In this document: positions 1-8,412 of the stretch, in pieces
Layout: every line of letters begins with the position of its first letter
Position numbering within the stretch: the stretch's first letter is position 1
Virus record (IMG/VR): IMGVR_UViG_3300021479_000035
Location: 1-43,134 of that record
Strand: one strand, 5' to 3'
Source of the DNA: a virus
DNA: 43,134 nt
Notes under the pieces: generated by a model
Told to the model about the DNA's origin: nothing
What the model saw: only the letters and a program-made list of their open reading frames with translations
The model's database searches: none
Made by a program: the position numbers and the translations under genes

Positions 1-196
1 CCTAGGCGGCTTGATAGGCGCCTTGGGCGGCAGTTCCCCGATTGGCCCAGCAACAAGCGTTCCTCTGCAGGCACTTTCGCCGCGTGAGAATGCTACGATG
101 TCGGAACCTGGGATAGGACCGGTTCCGATGCAGCCGCCGCTTCCGGTTGCTCCCGCTCCAACTCCTGCCCCAGTGTCTCAGTATCCAAGTGGTGCT
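1..196. repeat. Left copy of 196-bp terminal direct repeat
   Basis: These bases recur at the right end of the window with one mismatch, G at 100 against A at 43038. The reading frame entering at base 2 is the same as that leaving at 43134, so the repeat marks closure of a circular or circularly permuted genome and not a biological duplication. The mismatch changes a Met codon to Ile in the spanning gene. It is either strain variation in the sampled population or a sequencing error. Confidence 0.95.
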
Positions 197-2470
197 CCTG
201 GCGGGCTAGACTTGCATGGCCTGCAAGGTCTTGGGGGGCAAGCAGCGTCTCCTGCTCCACTCCCGCCGCAGCGACCCGAGCTTTTGGCGATGAACGGGCC
301 AGGTTTGGCGGCTCCATTGCCTCCGGTCCGGCCTGAGGCGCCTGTTCCGGTTCCGCGTCCTGAAGACCAAGTTCCCCTGCCCGCTCCGCGGCCATTGTTG
401 ACAATGAATGGCCCAACTGAAACTGCGCCTCCTGTGCCAGTTGCGCGCCCTATCGAAGCATCTGCTTTGCAACTGACCGGTGCGCCAGCTGGCATCAAGC
501 ATAACAACCCCTTTGATGTTTCATTGCCTATTTCCGGCTGGAGCGGAGGCGGAAGGGTTGTTGGCTTGCCTGATCAAAAGGGATTTTCGGAATTCCCTGA
601 TTTGGAGACTGGGTACGCTGCAGGAGTGCAGCGCCTAACCAGCCGCATAAATCAGGGTTATGATACGATTGCAGGCCTGAATCCCATTTATGCTCAAGAC
701 CAAAATTGGAAGAATAACGTTGCGGCTGGTTCCGGGCTGGGTCTCAACGAAAAGCTTGATCCCAACAATGCAGCTCAAATGGAGCAGCTGCAAAGGGGAG
801 TGCTGATCGCTGAGATTGGAGCCAATCGTGCGGCCCAGGTAATGGCAGCGGTGCCAGGCCGAGGGGGTAGTCTGCTTGCTCAGAACCAGCCATTGCCTGG
901 CAGCGCTCCCGGCCTGATCACTCCAGGCCAAGGATCCGCACAAGCGGTAGCAAATTCCGGCGGCATCTATCCGCAGACTGCGACACAAGGCAATCCTGCC
1001 ATTGGAGCCATGCCGCTACCGGCTAGGCAGGGGCTTAATAATGCCCCCTTCATGCAGCCGCAACAACAACAATCACTTCCGGCTCAGCAACAGAATATTC
1101 CGCCCCCCGCTCAGCCACCTCAAGGGGCACCTGTAGAAACCGGGCCGCGGAGCGGCTTGGCCTCTCCTAATCTGCTTGCGCAAAATATCTATGGCCAGAA
1201 CTATTCCGATTTGCCGCTGTTTGGGCCAAAGGCTGGCGCTGCATCGCCGGTTCCAGCTCCAGGCGGGGAAGGTGAAAAGGCCGAAGAGCAGCAATTGCCA
1301 CCTCTCCAACCACGGCCTAGAATCGATACCAAGGCCGCCCTGGCCTATCTTTCAAATCCTCTCTATGCCGGTCAGCAATATGCGGCGCAGAGGCAATTAG
1401 TGATGCAAATGCTGCAACACCAGATGACGCAGGATGCAGCTGGAACTACCCAAGTGGTTAAAGGGCCAGGCGGCTACAACGTCCAGCAGAATACGGCTAC
1501 CGGAAAACTTGAGGCTTATCCGTCGAATCCCGATAAAGCTACTGAAACGCCAGCCGTAAAAAATTATGAATATGCGCAGACGCATCCAGGGTTCCAGGAA
1601 TATCTGCAGCAAAATGAAGATCTCAAAAACCATGTTGTTGGCAGGAACTTGGTTAATAGTAAGGGGCAGGTACTATTTGCGGCCCCTGAAGGCGCGACCT
1701 TAGACCCAGAGGCAATCGATTTTCTCGCTCACCAATCTGTCCTTGGTGACAATTCCGGCCTTGTTGGCATGGGCCGCGGAACACAAGGAGCCACTAATCT
1801 CGTTGCCATTCGGAACAGAGCTGCTGCGATTGCGACAGAGCGGGGCATCGACCCTCAAGGCGTGCTGGACAATATCGCCGCATTTGGTGGCCAGAAAGCT
1901 GGTGCTCGCACTGCCGGAGCAATTGGCGCCAAAACAGAGGTTTATGGGGCCTCGGCACACAATGCGCTTGAGATGGCTATGCAGAGGTCCGACGAACTGC
2001 CTCGCGGTACTTTTATGCCGTATAACCAGCTTGTTCAGGCAGCACAAAAAATGAACAGTAATGAGCCTCTTGCTGTTTTAAATGCTGCAACTGAGACGGC
2101 AGTAAATGAATATGCTCGAGCAACTACCGCTACCGGCGCATCAACCGATACGCAAAAATCTCATGCTTATACGATGCTAAATGCAGCTCAATCGCCGCAA
2201 GCATACAAGGATATTGTAAAAGCTCTGCAATGGGAGGTTGATAATTTCAAGAATTCGGCTGCAGGAGTTGCGGAGGGACTTAGGAAGGGTCAGGGCGCTG
2301 CGCCTCATCAGGGGCCTCTGCCAATTCCACCCGGTCCAGGATCGCCAGCCGGTCAAGCTGCTCCACAAGCTCCTGCTGGAGGCCAGAGATTGAGTCCGGC
2401 TGATGCCCAGAAATTGCCGCCCGGGACTTCATTCATAGGCGAGGATGGGATTGAAAGGGTGAGGCATTAA
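2..2470 (+). CDS. Proline-rich internal virion protein with lysozyme-like domain (C-terminal 822 codons)
   Basis: This is the larger part of a gene that starts at 42595 and crosses the genome join; the whole product is about 937 residues. The region here begins with long Pro/Gln/Ala-rich linkers containing PxPxRP and MNGP repeats. At about residues 278-390 of the full protein is a compact domain: HNNPFDV, then GFSEFPDLETGYAAGVQRL, then INQGYDTI and YAQDQNWKNNVAAGSGL. That pattern matches small phage virion domains annotated as peptidoglycan-degrading or P5-like structural proteins, where NNP-N, F-D--AG-RA and YAPP-ENDT are conserved. I see no clear catalytic Glu. The rest is helical, Ala/Gln-rich and low in complexity. 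Its place between the nozzle region and another Ala-rich virion protein suggests a DNA-ejection (internal core) protein that helps cross the cell wall. The enzymatic role is inference. Confidence 0.75.
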   Translation, partial: LGGLIGALGGSSPIGPATSVPLQALSPRENATMSEPGIGPVPMQPPLPVAPAPTPAPVSQYPSGAPGGLDLHGLQGLGGQAASPAPLPPQRPELLAMNGPGLAAPLPPVRPEAPVPVPRPEDQVPLPAPRPLLTMNGPTETAPPVPVARPIEASALQLTGAPAGIKHNNPFDVSLPISGWSGGGRVVGLPDQKGFSEFPDLETGYAAGVQRLTSRINQGYDTIAGLNPIYAQDQNWKNNVAAGSGLGLNEKLDPNNAAQMEQLQRGVLIAEIGANRAAQVMAAVPGRGGSLLAQNQPLPGSAPGLITPGQGSAQAVANSGGIYPQTATQGNPAIGAMPLPARQGLNNAPFMQPQQQQSLPAQQQNIPPPAQPPQGAPVETGPRSGLASPNLLAQNIYGQNYSDLPLFGPKAGAASPVPAPGGEGEKAEEQQLPPLQPRPRIDTKAALAYLSNPLYAGQQYAAQRQLVMQMLQHQMTQDAAGTTQVVKGPGGYNVQQNTATGKLEAYPSNPDKATETPAVKNYEYAQTHPGFQEYLQQNEDLKNHVVGRNLVNSKGQVLFAAPEGATLDPEAIDFLAHQSVLGDNSGLVGMGRGTQGATNLVAIRNRAAAIATERGIDPQGVLDNIAAFGGQKAGARTAGAIGAKTEVYGASAHNALEMAMQRSDELPRGTFMPYNQLVQAAQKMNSNEPLAVLNAATETAVNEYARATTATGASTDTQKSHAYTMLNAAQSPQAYKDIVKALQWEVDNFKNSAAGVAEGLRKGQGAAPHQGPLPIPPGPGSPAGQAAPQAPAGGQRLSPADAQKLPPGTSFIGEDGIERVRH

Positions 2471-4341
2471 TGGCCAGTGACCCATATGCCGATTTTTCAA
2501 GTCCGGCTGATCCATATGCTTCGTTTTCCGCCAGGAGTTCAGGGGCGCAAAATACAAATAATATTGCGCCACCACAGGCTCCGCCAAATCCTGCTCTGGA
2601 CGCTGCCAATCAGGCGACAATTGGCCTCTCCCGCGGTGCAATAGAAACAGTTGGAGCCATACCGGACGCGGCCAGCTTTCTGCGTTCAGCAGCCAACAAG
2701 GGCTTTGACTATCTTCTTGGACCGGCGCCTCCAATGCCGGATGAAGCCAATGTCATTGGCGGAGCTGCTTTAAACCAAGCGGCCGCCAAGGCCATTCCGG
2801 GGCTCGCTGAGCAGCCTCAAACAACTTTAGGCCAGTATGCCCGGACAGCTGGTGAATTCGTTCCTGGAGCCCTTTTAACTGGCGGCAATCCACTAGCAAA
2901 TGCACTCCGGTATGGAGTGGTGCCTGGCGTAGCCTCCGAGGCTGCTGGGCAAGCAACAACTGGCTCTCCAATGGAAGGCCCTGCCAGGATGGCGGCCGCT
3001 ATTGCTGGAGGCGCCGGAGCAGGTTCGGTTCTGACCGGCGCCAAGCAGGCCGCGGGCGAGGCAATCCCGACAGCTGAGAACATCGGAGCGCTCAAGAATG
3101 CGGCCTATGCCAGAGCCAAGGAGCTTGGGGCGGCATATACGCCAGAGGCTTATAGCGGACTAATTGCAAAGATTCAGGCTGATGCCAAAGCGGCTGATAT
3201 GAACCCGGAGCTGACGCCTAAGACGGCATCGTTCATAAAAAACCTCCAGAACATACCGGAGAACGAGGGCAATCTAAATGCTCCTGTATCGCTAACGGCT
3301 CTTGATCAAAAGCGCCAAGTTGCCAATGACGAACTTATGTCATCACACGAAGGGCGTGAAGCTAAGTTTGGCAAGATGATCAAGAACAATATTGATCAGT
3401 TTATTGCCAATCCTGAGCCGTTTGCGCAGCCAAAGACTAGTGCCGCTCCATTTGATCCTGACAGGACCATGCCTATACAGCCCGGTCCTGGCAGCCCAAC
3501 GTGGAACAGATATTTGCAGCGGCTGGCCGATTATAGCGACAAGACAAGGGACCTTTATGACCTTGCTGTAGAACATGAAATTGTAAACAATCGTGATGAA
3601 TTCGCTAATCCAACTCAGACACAAGCCAAAGGTATTTCGGATCTAATTGACAAGTTTAAGAACGATCCTGCGTTCACGGGGATAGGGCCGCCCCCGGAAA
3701 GGCCTTTGCCGCCTTCTGGGTATATTGAGGGAAGCGCACCTAATCCTGAAGCGCCTATGCCAAAACCGCCGCCTGCTGCACCCAGTGCAATGGCAGCTGG
3801 CGCTGCCCCTGAAGCCGCTGCAGCCATCCAAAATGCGCGTGATCTGAATACGCGATATGAAAAGCTGCAATCGCTTACTGAGGCTTTGCAAGGCGCTCAA
3901 TATCGCGCCGGAAAGAATCAGGTCTACAATATTGATGCTGCAACAAGACAGAAATTACTTCCATTGCTTGAAAATGGAAACTGGAGCCCACAAGAGAAAT
4001 CGCTGCTTGAGAGTTCGGTCATGGGAAGCCCCGCACAGAATGCTCTTCGCTGGGCGGGTAAATTCTCCCCGGGAAGTGGATTCTTTCCTGCCCTTGCAGA
4101 GATAGGAACCGCTGGAGCGGGGCATGTCGGTCCAGCGCTTGCAATGGCCCTGGGAGGAGAAGGGGCCAAGCAAGCTTCAAAATTTCTAGCCAACAGAAAC
4201 ATAGAGCAGCTGCGCCAGACAATTCTGGCGGGCGGTAAGGCACCATTACCAATCGTCAATCCTCAGCCGCGGCAGCTCGGAGCCCTTCTTGCTGGTGTCT
4301 CGAGCCGGAACAATCTTCCGGCGCCTCCATCGCCACAGTAA
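2470..4341 (+). CDS. Ala/Pro-rich internal virion (ejection) protein, putative
   Basis: The product has 623 residues and the start overlaps the previous stop (TAATG). The N-terminus contains a DPYA(D/S)FS repeat. It is followed by Ala/Gly-rich, partly hydrophobic helical segments at about residues 50-200, a long charged helical region, Pro-rich linkers near 430 and another Ala/Gly-rich hydrophobic segment near 540-580. No enzyme motif is visible. Long, Ala-rich proteins with membrane-active helices placed just after the tail genes of podoviruses are often ejection proteins, such as P22 gp16 or gp20. I infer that role from position and composition only. It ends immediately before a short gap that contains an opposite-strand gene candidate. 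Confidence 0.6.
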   Translation: MASDPYADFSSPADPYASFSARSSGAQNTNNIAPPQAPPNPALDAANQATIGLSRGAIETVGAIPDAASFLRSAANKGFDYLLGPAPPMPDEANVIGGAALNQAAAKAIPGLAEQPQTTLGQYARTAGEFVPGALLTGGNPLANALRYGVVPGVASEAAGQATTGSPMEGPARMAAAIAGGAGAGSVLTGAKQAAGEAIPTAENIGALKNAAYARAKELGAAYTPEAYSGLIAKIQADAKAADMNPELTPKTASFIKNLQNIPENEGNLNAPVSLTALDQKRQVANDELMSSHEGREAKFGKMIKNNIDQFIANPEPFAQPKTSAAPFDPDRTMPIQPGPGSPTWNRYLQRLADYSDKTRDLYDLAVEHEIVNNRDEFANPTQTQAKGISDLIDKFKNDPAFTGIGPPPERPLPPSGYIEGSAPNPEAPMPKPPPAAPSAMAAGAAPEAAAAIQNARDLNTRYEKLQSLTEALQGAQYRAGKNQVYNIDAATRQKLLPLLENGNWSPQEKSLLESSVMGSPAQNALRWAGKFSPGSGFFPALAEIGTAGAGHVGPALAMALGGEGAKQASKFLANRNIEQLRQTILAGGKAPLPIVNPQPRQLGALLAGVSSRNNLPAPPSPQ

Positions 4342-4509
4342 TTGTTTCACCCAGAATTCCACCTCGACAACGAGGGCCGTTGCAAAGCCTGCACCAAGGA
4401 AGGCCAGCAAGGCTTGCGCATGACTATTGCCGTTTGCTGCTTCGTTGTTATGCAGCAACAAAAGCGTGCTGAAGAAAACAACTATCTGGAATATCTTCCA
4501 TAGGATCAT
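4246..4509 (-). CDS. Small membrane protein on the opposite strand, possible
   Basis: This minus-strand frame fills the only sizeable gap in the late block (4342-4512) and overlaps the end of the upstream plus-strand gene by 96 bases. From the ATG at 4509 it encodes 87 residues, beginning MILWKIFQIVVFF, with a second hydrophobic stretch LLAFLGAGFATALVV and a basic tail WRWRRRK. This is a two-helix membrane topology. A GAGG sits about 7 bases before the ATG. It would be the only leftward gene in the late region, as small accessory genes sometimes are. An antisense coincidence cannot be excluded. Confidence 0.4.
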   Translation of the reverse strand: MILWKIFQIVVFFSTLLLLHNNEAANGNSHAQALLAFLGAGFATALVVEVEFWVKQLLWRWRRRKIVPARDTSKKGSELPRLRIDDW

Positions 4510-4512
4510 GGG

Positions 4513-5496
4513 ATGCCTCGACAAAGTGATGGAACTTTTACTCAGCTGGCCAATACGGCCGCGGTGTTTGGTAACATAATCGATCCGGTTCAGTTTAATA
4601 TTCTCACTGGTGATTATGATACGGAAATCACGAATTCGCTAGATCGCAACGGCCGCGGAGCGATGCTGGCTGATCTAGATGCTGGCACGTTCCGGGTCAA
4701 GAACATCGCCAATCCGACGGCTGCCCAGGACGCAACTCCTAGATCCTATGTGCTCAATCAGATTGTTTTTGCCTTTCCAACCACAGCTCAGACGGTCACC
4801 GGCACAGATACCATAGTTGCGACTTTCGCCCCTCCGCTGGCGGCTTATGGCCATGGAATGCGGGTTTTCTTCAGAGCCGCCGGACCGAATACGACAAGCC
4901 TCGTTACATTCACACCCGACGCGCTAGCGCCAAAAGTTGTTTACAGGCCAAGCTGGGCATTTGCCTCTACTGCCACGCTTTCCCCAGGCGATATCCCGAA
5001 TGCTGGTTTCTGGGCCAGTATGACTTATGATGCAACCTTGAACACCGGCATAGGCGGCTGGTCGATGGAGCCATGGGACAGGACTCCACCTGGCACAGTT
5101 CGAATGATGGCTAATTCCATCGCTCCTCCGGGTTGGATTTTGTGCAATGGCCAAAGCCTAGCAAGGTCAACATATACGAACCTGTTTAATTCCATAGGAA
5201 CGCTCTACGGTTCTGTCGATGGAGCTCATTTCAATCTCCCAACTCTTGGCGGACGGTTCCCGCGGTATCTTGATGGCGGGATCGGGCTGGACCCGGCTCG
5301 AGTAATCGGTACGCTGCAGGGTGATACGTTCCAGGATCACACTCATACGGTGTTCTCACCGGGTGGCCCTGGCCAAACTGGCGGCGGAGCTGGCACTGCT
5401 GGCAACATCGCATCCGGATTGACAACTGCTGGTTACAGAGCCGGTACAGAAACTAGACCCGTGAACATTGCCCTCTATGGTATCATAAAACTATAA
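4513..5496 (+). CDS. Tail fibre protein with phage tail collar domain
   Basis: The 327-residue product has an N-terminal attachment-type region with the phrase RVKNIANPTAAQDATPRSYV (residues 61-80), a signature shared by many tail fibres. A collar domain lies at about 193-256: PGTVRMMA, then APPGWILCNGQSL, YTNLFNSIGTLYG and FNLPTLGGRFPRYLDGG. A HDHTH-like motif (QDHTHTV) and a Gly-rich tip end the protein, finishing NIALYGIIKL. This arrangement is typical of short fibres that contact the host surface. An AGGA lies upstream of the ATG. It overlaps the next gene by one base, so the two fibre-type proteins are likely made together and may form one adhesion apparatus. Confidence 0.88.
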   Translation: MPRQSDGTFTQLANTAAVFGNIIDPVQFNILTGDYDTEITNSLDRNGRGAMLADLDAGTFRVKNIANPTAAQDATPRSYVLNQIVFAFPTTAQTVTGTDTIVATFAPPLAAYGHGMRVFFRAAGPNTTSLVTFTPDALAPKVVYRPSWAFASTATLSPGDIPNAGFWASMTYDATLNTGIGGWSMEPWDRTPPGTVRMMANSIAPPGWILCNGQSLARSTYTNLFNSIGTLYGSVDGAHFNLPTLGGRFPRYLDGGIGLDPARVIGTLQGDTFQDHTHTVFSPGGPGQTGGGAGTAGNIASGLTTAGYRAGTETRPVNIALYGIIKL

Positions 5497-6536
5497 TGGC
5501 AGCAGTTATCACATTTCCTCCCTTCCCTCCCGGAGGGCCTGGGCCGCTCCAGGGATTACTGCCTCTAAGGTTTCGCGGTCCTTGGGGCGCAACGACAGCC
5601 TATATTGTAAACGATGGAGTGCTTTTTAACGGATCGAGTTATGTAGCGATAGCTGCCAATACCGGACAGCAGCCTGATATCTCACCGCTGACGTGGAACC
5701 TGATTGCTCAGGGCGCTCCAGGGAGCAGCAATCCCGGTATAGATACATTAAGCAATATCATCGCCTCAGTTGGATCGATAATTTATAAGGCCAGTACCAA
5801 TCCAACCGGCTGGGTTGCATTGGCTCCCGGGGCAGCCGGGCAAGTTCTCCAAACGCCCGGTGCCAATCAGGCTCCTGTCTGGGCGTCGCTATCTGCCACC
5901 CAGTCCATTGGCGGTATTCAGCAATCATTTACAACGGCTGCTACCTACACGCCGACTCCAGGCATGAAAGTGTGCATCGTGGAATGTTGGGGCGGGGGCG
6001 GAGGTGGTGGTGGAGCTGCCAATAGTGGCATTGGTCAGAGCACTGGCGGGTTCGGCGGCTCTGGAGGGTATTCAAGAAGAGTATTGACTGCGTTACAGAT
6101 AGGAGCTGGTCAGACTGTCATTATTGGTCCTGGAGGGTTAGGCGGAGCTGCTGGAACCAATAACGGCGCTCCTGGGGGAGACACAACAGTCGGCACCATC
6201 CTGTGTGTGGCTAAGGGTGGTAGTCAAGGGCTAGGAGCACTTGCCAACGCCAATGGCGCTGGCGGCCTTGGTGGCATCCTTGGGACTGGCGATGAAACCG
6301 AAGTAGGCAGTCCTGGAGACACTGGTGTTTATAGTAATGTTAGCGGTATTATAATTCCTCTAGGTCGCGGCGGTCAGACGGCTCTTGGGCAAGGTGGCGT
6401 AAATGGGAGCGCTCCGCCTAATGCCAATTCGGGAGCAGGTGGCGGGGGCGGGATATCAGTTAATAACAGCGGCGATACGGCTGGAGGCAATGGCGCCAAC
6501 GGCTTCTGCCGTATTACTGAGTTCCTGTTTTCATGA
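5496..6536 (+). CDS. Glycine-rich tail fibre / receptor-binding protein
   Basis: The product has 346 residues. Residues 30-65 (WGATTAYIVNDGVLFNGSSY, then a Trp about 20 residues later) follow the W-x-Y-x-GD-V-x-G-Y pattern of small chitin-binding-like carbohydrate modules found in phage fibres. Residues about 155-346 form a Gly-rich domain starting CIVECWGGGGGGGG, with repeated GGxGG and ending GANGFCRITEFL. This is the Gly-rich fibre-tip family that forms polyglycine-type sandwiches. Its start overlaps the collar fibre stop and it overlaps the following Cys-rich small gene by ATGA. Host adhesion is the likely role; the receptor cannot be read from sequence. Confidence 0.75.
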   Translation: MAAVITFPPFPPGGPGPLQGLLPLRFRGPWGATTAYIVNDGVLFNGSSYVAIAANTGQQPDISPLTWNLIAQGAPGSSNPGIDTLSNIIASVGSIIYKASTNPTGWVALAPGAAGQVLQTPGANQAPVWASLSATQSIGGIQQSFTTAATYTPTPGMKVCIVECWGGGGGGGGAANSGIGQSTGGFGGSGGYSRRVLTALQIGAGQTVIIGPGGLGGAAGTNNGAPGGDTTVGTILCVAKGGSQGLGALANANGAGGLGGILGTGDETEVGSPGDTGVYSNVSGIIIPLGRGGQTALGQGGVNGSAPPNANSGAGGGGGISVNNSGDTAGGNGANGFCRITEFLFS

Positions 6537-6700
6537 GCGATAAGCGTTCTAAAATGGAAGTTGATTTTGAGTGGATCGCCTCCAAGGAACCTCATTGTGG
6601 CGAGTGTGTGCATTTCATCGATGCGGAAAGAAAATGTAAGCTGGTCGAAGGCAGGATCCTGCCAGGATCATGGTGCAAACTCTTTGAAAGGGAAAAGTGA
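6533..6700 (+). CDS. Small Cys-rich protein, HiPIP-like pattern
   Basis: This 55-residue product starts in an ATGA overlap with the fibre gene. Its residues include C-x2-C (PHCGECVHF), CKLVEGRI and then P-x2-WC-x-LF near the end. The spacing C-x2-C, C-x-LVEG-I and WC-L resembles the cluster-binding half of short high-potential iron-sulfur proteins. Such small HiPIP-like genes occur in Gram-negative genomes, but the usual signal peptide is absent here, so a cytoplasmic zinc or iron-sulfur protein is more likely. Function in the phage is unknown. Confidence 0.6.
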   Translation: MSDKRSKMEVDFEWIASKEPHCGECVHFIDAERKCKLVEGRILPGSWCKLFEREK

Positions 6701-6843
6701 TGCCTCTCAATAAGGGAAAATCAAAGAAGGCATTCTCTGAGAATGTCAGGACTGAGATTGCGGCCGGTAAGCCGCAAAAGCAGGCTGTGGCAATCGCATA
6801 TAGCGTGAAGCGCGGTGGTAAGTCGAAAGGAAAGGGTAAGTAA
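6700..6843 (+). CDS. Small basic phage protein
   Basis: The product has 47 residues, begins MPLNKGKSKKAFSENV and contains AAGKPQKQAVAIAYS before a Lys/Gly-rich tail. The KGKSKK...NI/V-T-I--GKPQKQA-AIA pattern is common in tiny phage proteins of unknown function. The ATG overlaps the previous stop by one base (TGATG), and a GTG-initiated gene follows directly after the TAA. The strong positive charge suggests nucleic-acid or virion association, but no function is established. Confidence 0.7.
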   Translation: MPLNKGKSKKAFSENVRTEIAAGKPQKQAVAIAYSVKRGGKSKGKGK

Positions 6844-7113
6844 GTGGCAAAATTGACACAGGGGGAAAGGGATAAAATCCCCACTTCGAAATTTGCAGGA
6901 AAAGGCCGGACATTTCCGGTCGAAGACAAGAAGCATGCTCGAGCTGCTATTATGCTCAGCGGCAAGGCTCCGCCAAGTGAGCGTGCCCACATCAAGGCGG
7001 AAGCCAGGAAAGAGCTGCGATCCGGCGACAGCGGCAAGAAAGACGGTGGATACAAAAAGGATGATGGAGAGAAATTCCTGGGGGCTTCAAAGCGCAAGGT
7101 GATGGGCAAATGA
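6844..7113 (+). CDS. Small basic phage protein with IEDKAHARAA-type motif
   Basis: GTG start immediately after the previous stop; 89 residues. The segment IPTSKFAGKGRTFPVEDKKH followed by ARAAIMLSGK fits a small phage domain seen in many genomes (P-S-FA-PG-R-YPIEDKAHARNAL). The C-terminus, residues about 74-89, ends EKFLGASKRKVMGK, which is nearly repeated at the same place in the next gene. It overlaps that gene by ATGA. It is cytoplasmic and highly charged; function unknown. Confidence 0.7.
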   Translation: MAKLTQGERDKIPTSKFAGKGRTFPVEDKKHARAAIMLSGKAPPSERAHIKAEARKELRSGDSGKKDGGYKKDDGEKFLGASKRKVMGK

Positions 7114-7337
7114 GACGCGAAGACAAATACGTCGAGCCAGACACTAAGAAACAGGGTGCGCTGATCGATAAATGGTTTGCTGGCAAGGGCTCAGTGAACG
7201 CCAAGCGAGAAGTCCCATCTGCTTCAAAAACAAGGCCAGAACCTAAGCCAAAAGCCCCAGGCGAAACATTTCTTGGTGCGCCGATACGCAAGGTAATGGG
7301 CAAAGGGAAAGTCCATTATGGTGGCAGCAGTGGTTGA
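7110..7337 (+). CDS. Small basic phage protein sharing C-terminal motif with its neighbour
   Basis: The product has 75 residues and no recognised domain. It is rich in Lys, Pro and Arg. Near the C-terminus it carries ETFLGAPIRKVMGK, matching EKFLGASKRKVMGK of the preceding gene, so at least the ends of the two genes are related. The start is in an ATGA overlap, and the last 20 bases overlap the lysozyme gene start at 7318. It may be a peptide that binds nucleic acid or a virion partner. Confidence 0.65.
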   Translation: MRREDKYVEPDTKKQGALIDKWFAGKGSVNAKREVPSASKTRPEPKPKAPGETFLGAPIRKVMGKGKVHYGGSSG

Positions 7338-8007
7338 TACCTCTGTAGGCGTGAAAGCAGTCCAGTACTATCTTGGCTTGCCCGATCCGCTGCCTAAAGT
7401 AGGCGCTGTTGCGTTAGTCTCTGTCTTCCATCGTGAGAGTAACCTGAGACCTGGCGGACAAGGAACTCAGGCGAGTGAACATCCTGGAGCGCTCAATCCA
7501 TCCGGGGCCTATGGAATTGCATCCTGGAACGGGCCTCGCCAGCAGGCTCTCAAGGACTTTTGCGACAAACATCAGCTTGCATACGATAGCTTGACGTCGC
7601 AATTGAGCTTTGCACTGCATGAAATTGCGAATGGCTACCCGAAGACATGGGCAGCAGTTAGAGACACTGGACTGAGCTACGGGCAGATTATTCCTACCAT
7701 TGTCAGGGAATATGAGAACCCCAAGGAGCCTGACCCGGAAATAGCCGATGCAACTGCCTATGCTCGTGAGCTTTGGCCACTCATTATCGACCGTCCAGTG
7801 GTGGTGACAATTCCTGCCACGCGGGTAATTCCGGTGGCGGAGCCTCCCGTAGTGCCAATCCCCGCGTCTGTGCCTTCCGCTCCTATCCCTATAGCGCAAG
7901 ACCCGGAGCTTCATTTGCTTGAGAGCCTTGTTGCTTGTCTGCAAGGGCTCGCTCCCGATGCGCGAAAGCGTGTTCTAACCTATCTCTATTCTCGTATGGT
8001 ATCATGA
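7318..8007 (+). CDS. Phage lysozyme / endolysin (phage tail lysozyme-like)
   Basis: The product has 229 residues. Residues about 10-115 carry VGAVALVSVFHRESNLRPGG, with Glu40 as the likely catalytic acid. These are followed by PSGAYGIASWNGPRQQALKD, then SLTSQLSFALHEI and YPKTWAAVRDTG. The order ES-L-P, AYGI-W---R--AL, QL-F---E matches the phage tail lysozyme / muramidase-like family that cuts peptidoglycan. A Pro/Val-rich linker (residues 160-195) joins a short helical tail. No signal peptide is present, so export would need a holin. The genes just downstream encode small membrane proteins, which suggests an endolysin in a lysis block. A virion-associated role is also possible. Confidence 0.8.
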   Translation: MVAAVVDTSVGVKAVQYYLGLPDPLPKVGAVALVSVFHRESNLRPGGQGTQASEHPGALNPSGAYGIASWNGPRQQALKDFCDKHQLAYDSLTSQLSFALHEIANGYPKTWAAVRDTGLSYGQIIPTIVREYENPKEPDPEIADATAYARELWPLIIDRPVVVTIPATRVIPVAEPPVVPIPASVPSAPIPIAQDPELHLLESLVACLQGLAPDARKRVLTYLYSRMVS

Positions 8008-8020
8008 AAGGAACCATAAA

Positions 8021-8254
8021 ATGGGTGCCACGGTAACAACAATCATGGGAATTTTCGGAGCTGTTGCTCCCTACATTCCTTATCTTATCACTGGAGCGGC
8101 CGCAGCTGCTGCAGCTCTCCCGCAAGCTAAGCCAAATACCGCCTGGGCTGGGTTTCGCAGTGTCATCGACTTTGCTGCTATGAATTTTGGCAACGCCAGA
8201 AACATCACGCCTCTTCAGGCGAAAGTCGTTGAAGAAATCATGCCTCCGAAATGA
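8021..8254 (+). CDS. Small hydrophobic protein, candidate holin
   Basis: The product has 77 residues, with a strong GAAAGGA ribosome-binding site 6 to 8 bases before the ATG. Residues 3-35 are hydrophobic (IMGIFGAVAPYIPYLITGAAAAAAAL) and the rest is soluble and mildly amphipathic. It follows the lysozyme by 13 bases and overlaps the next membrane gene by ATGA. Size, one membrane helix and position fit a holin or holin-like protein. No family signature proves it. Confidence 0.55.
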   Translation: MGATVTTIMGIFGAVAPYIPYLITGAAAAAAALPQAKPNTAWAGFRSVIDFAAMNFGNARNITPLQAKVVEEIMPPK

Positions 8255-8412
8255 AAAACTGGCCTCTCGACAGATGGGACTTCATCATATTTGGCGCATG
8301 GGCAATCCTTGTGATTGTCGGAATGCTATATTTCAGCACGCGAGTTCCGCCAAATGAGATTGTCCAATTCACCATTCAAGAGCCATCAGCTCATTCGGAC
8401 GGTTCCATATAA
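8251..8412 (+). CDS. Small single-span membrane protein in lysis block
   Basis: The product has 53 residues: a short charged N-terminus (MKNWPLDRWD), one transmembrane stretch (FIIFGAWAILVIVGMLYFST) and a soluble tail. Both ends are coupled by overlaps, ATGA at the start and TAATG at the stop. A competing frame at 8315-8509 was rejected because this one has the hydrophobic profile and coupled junctions. It could be a holin partner or a spanin-like component; no lipobox is present. Confidence 0.6.
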   Translation: MKNWPLDRWDFIIFGAWAILVIVGMLYFSTRVPPNEIVQFTIQEPSAHSDGSI

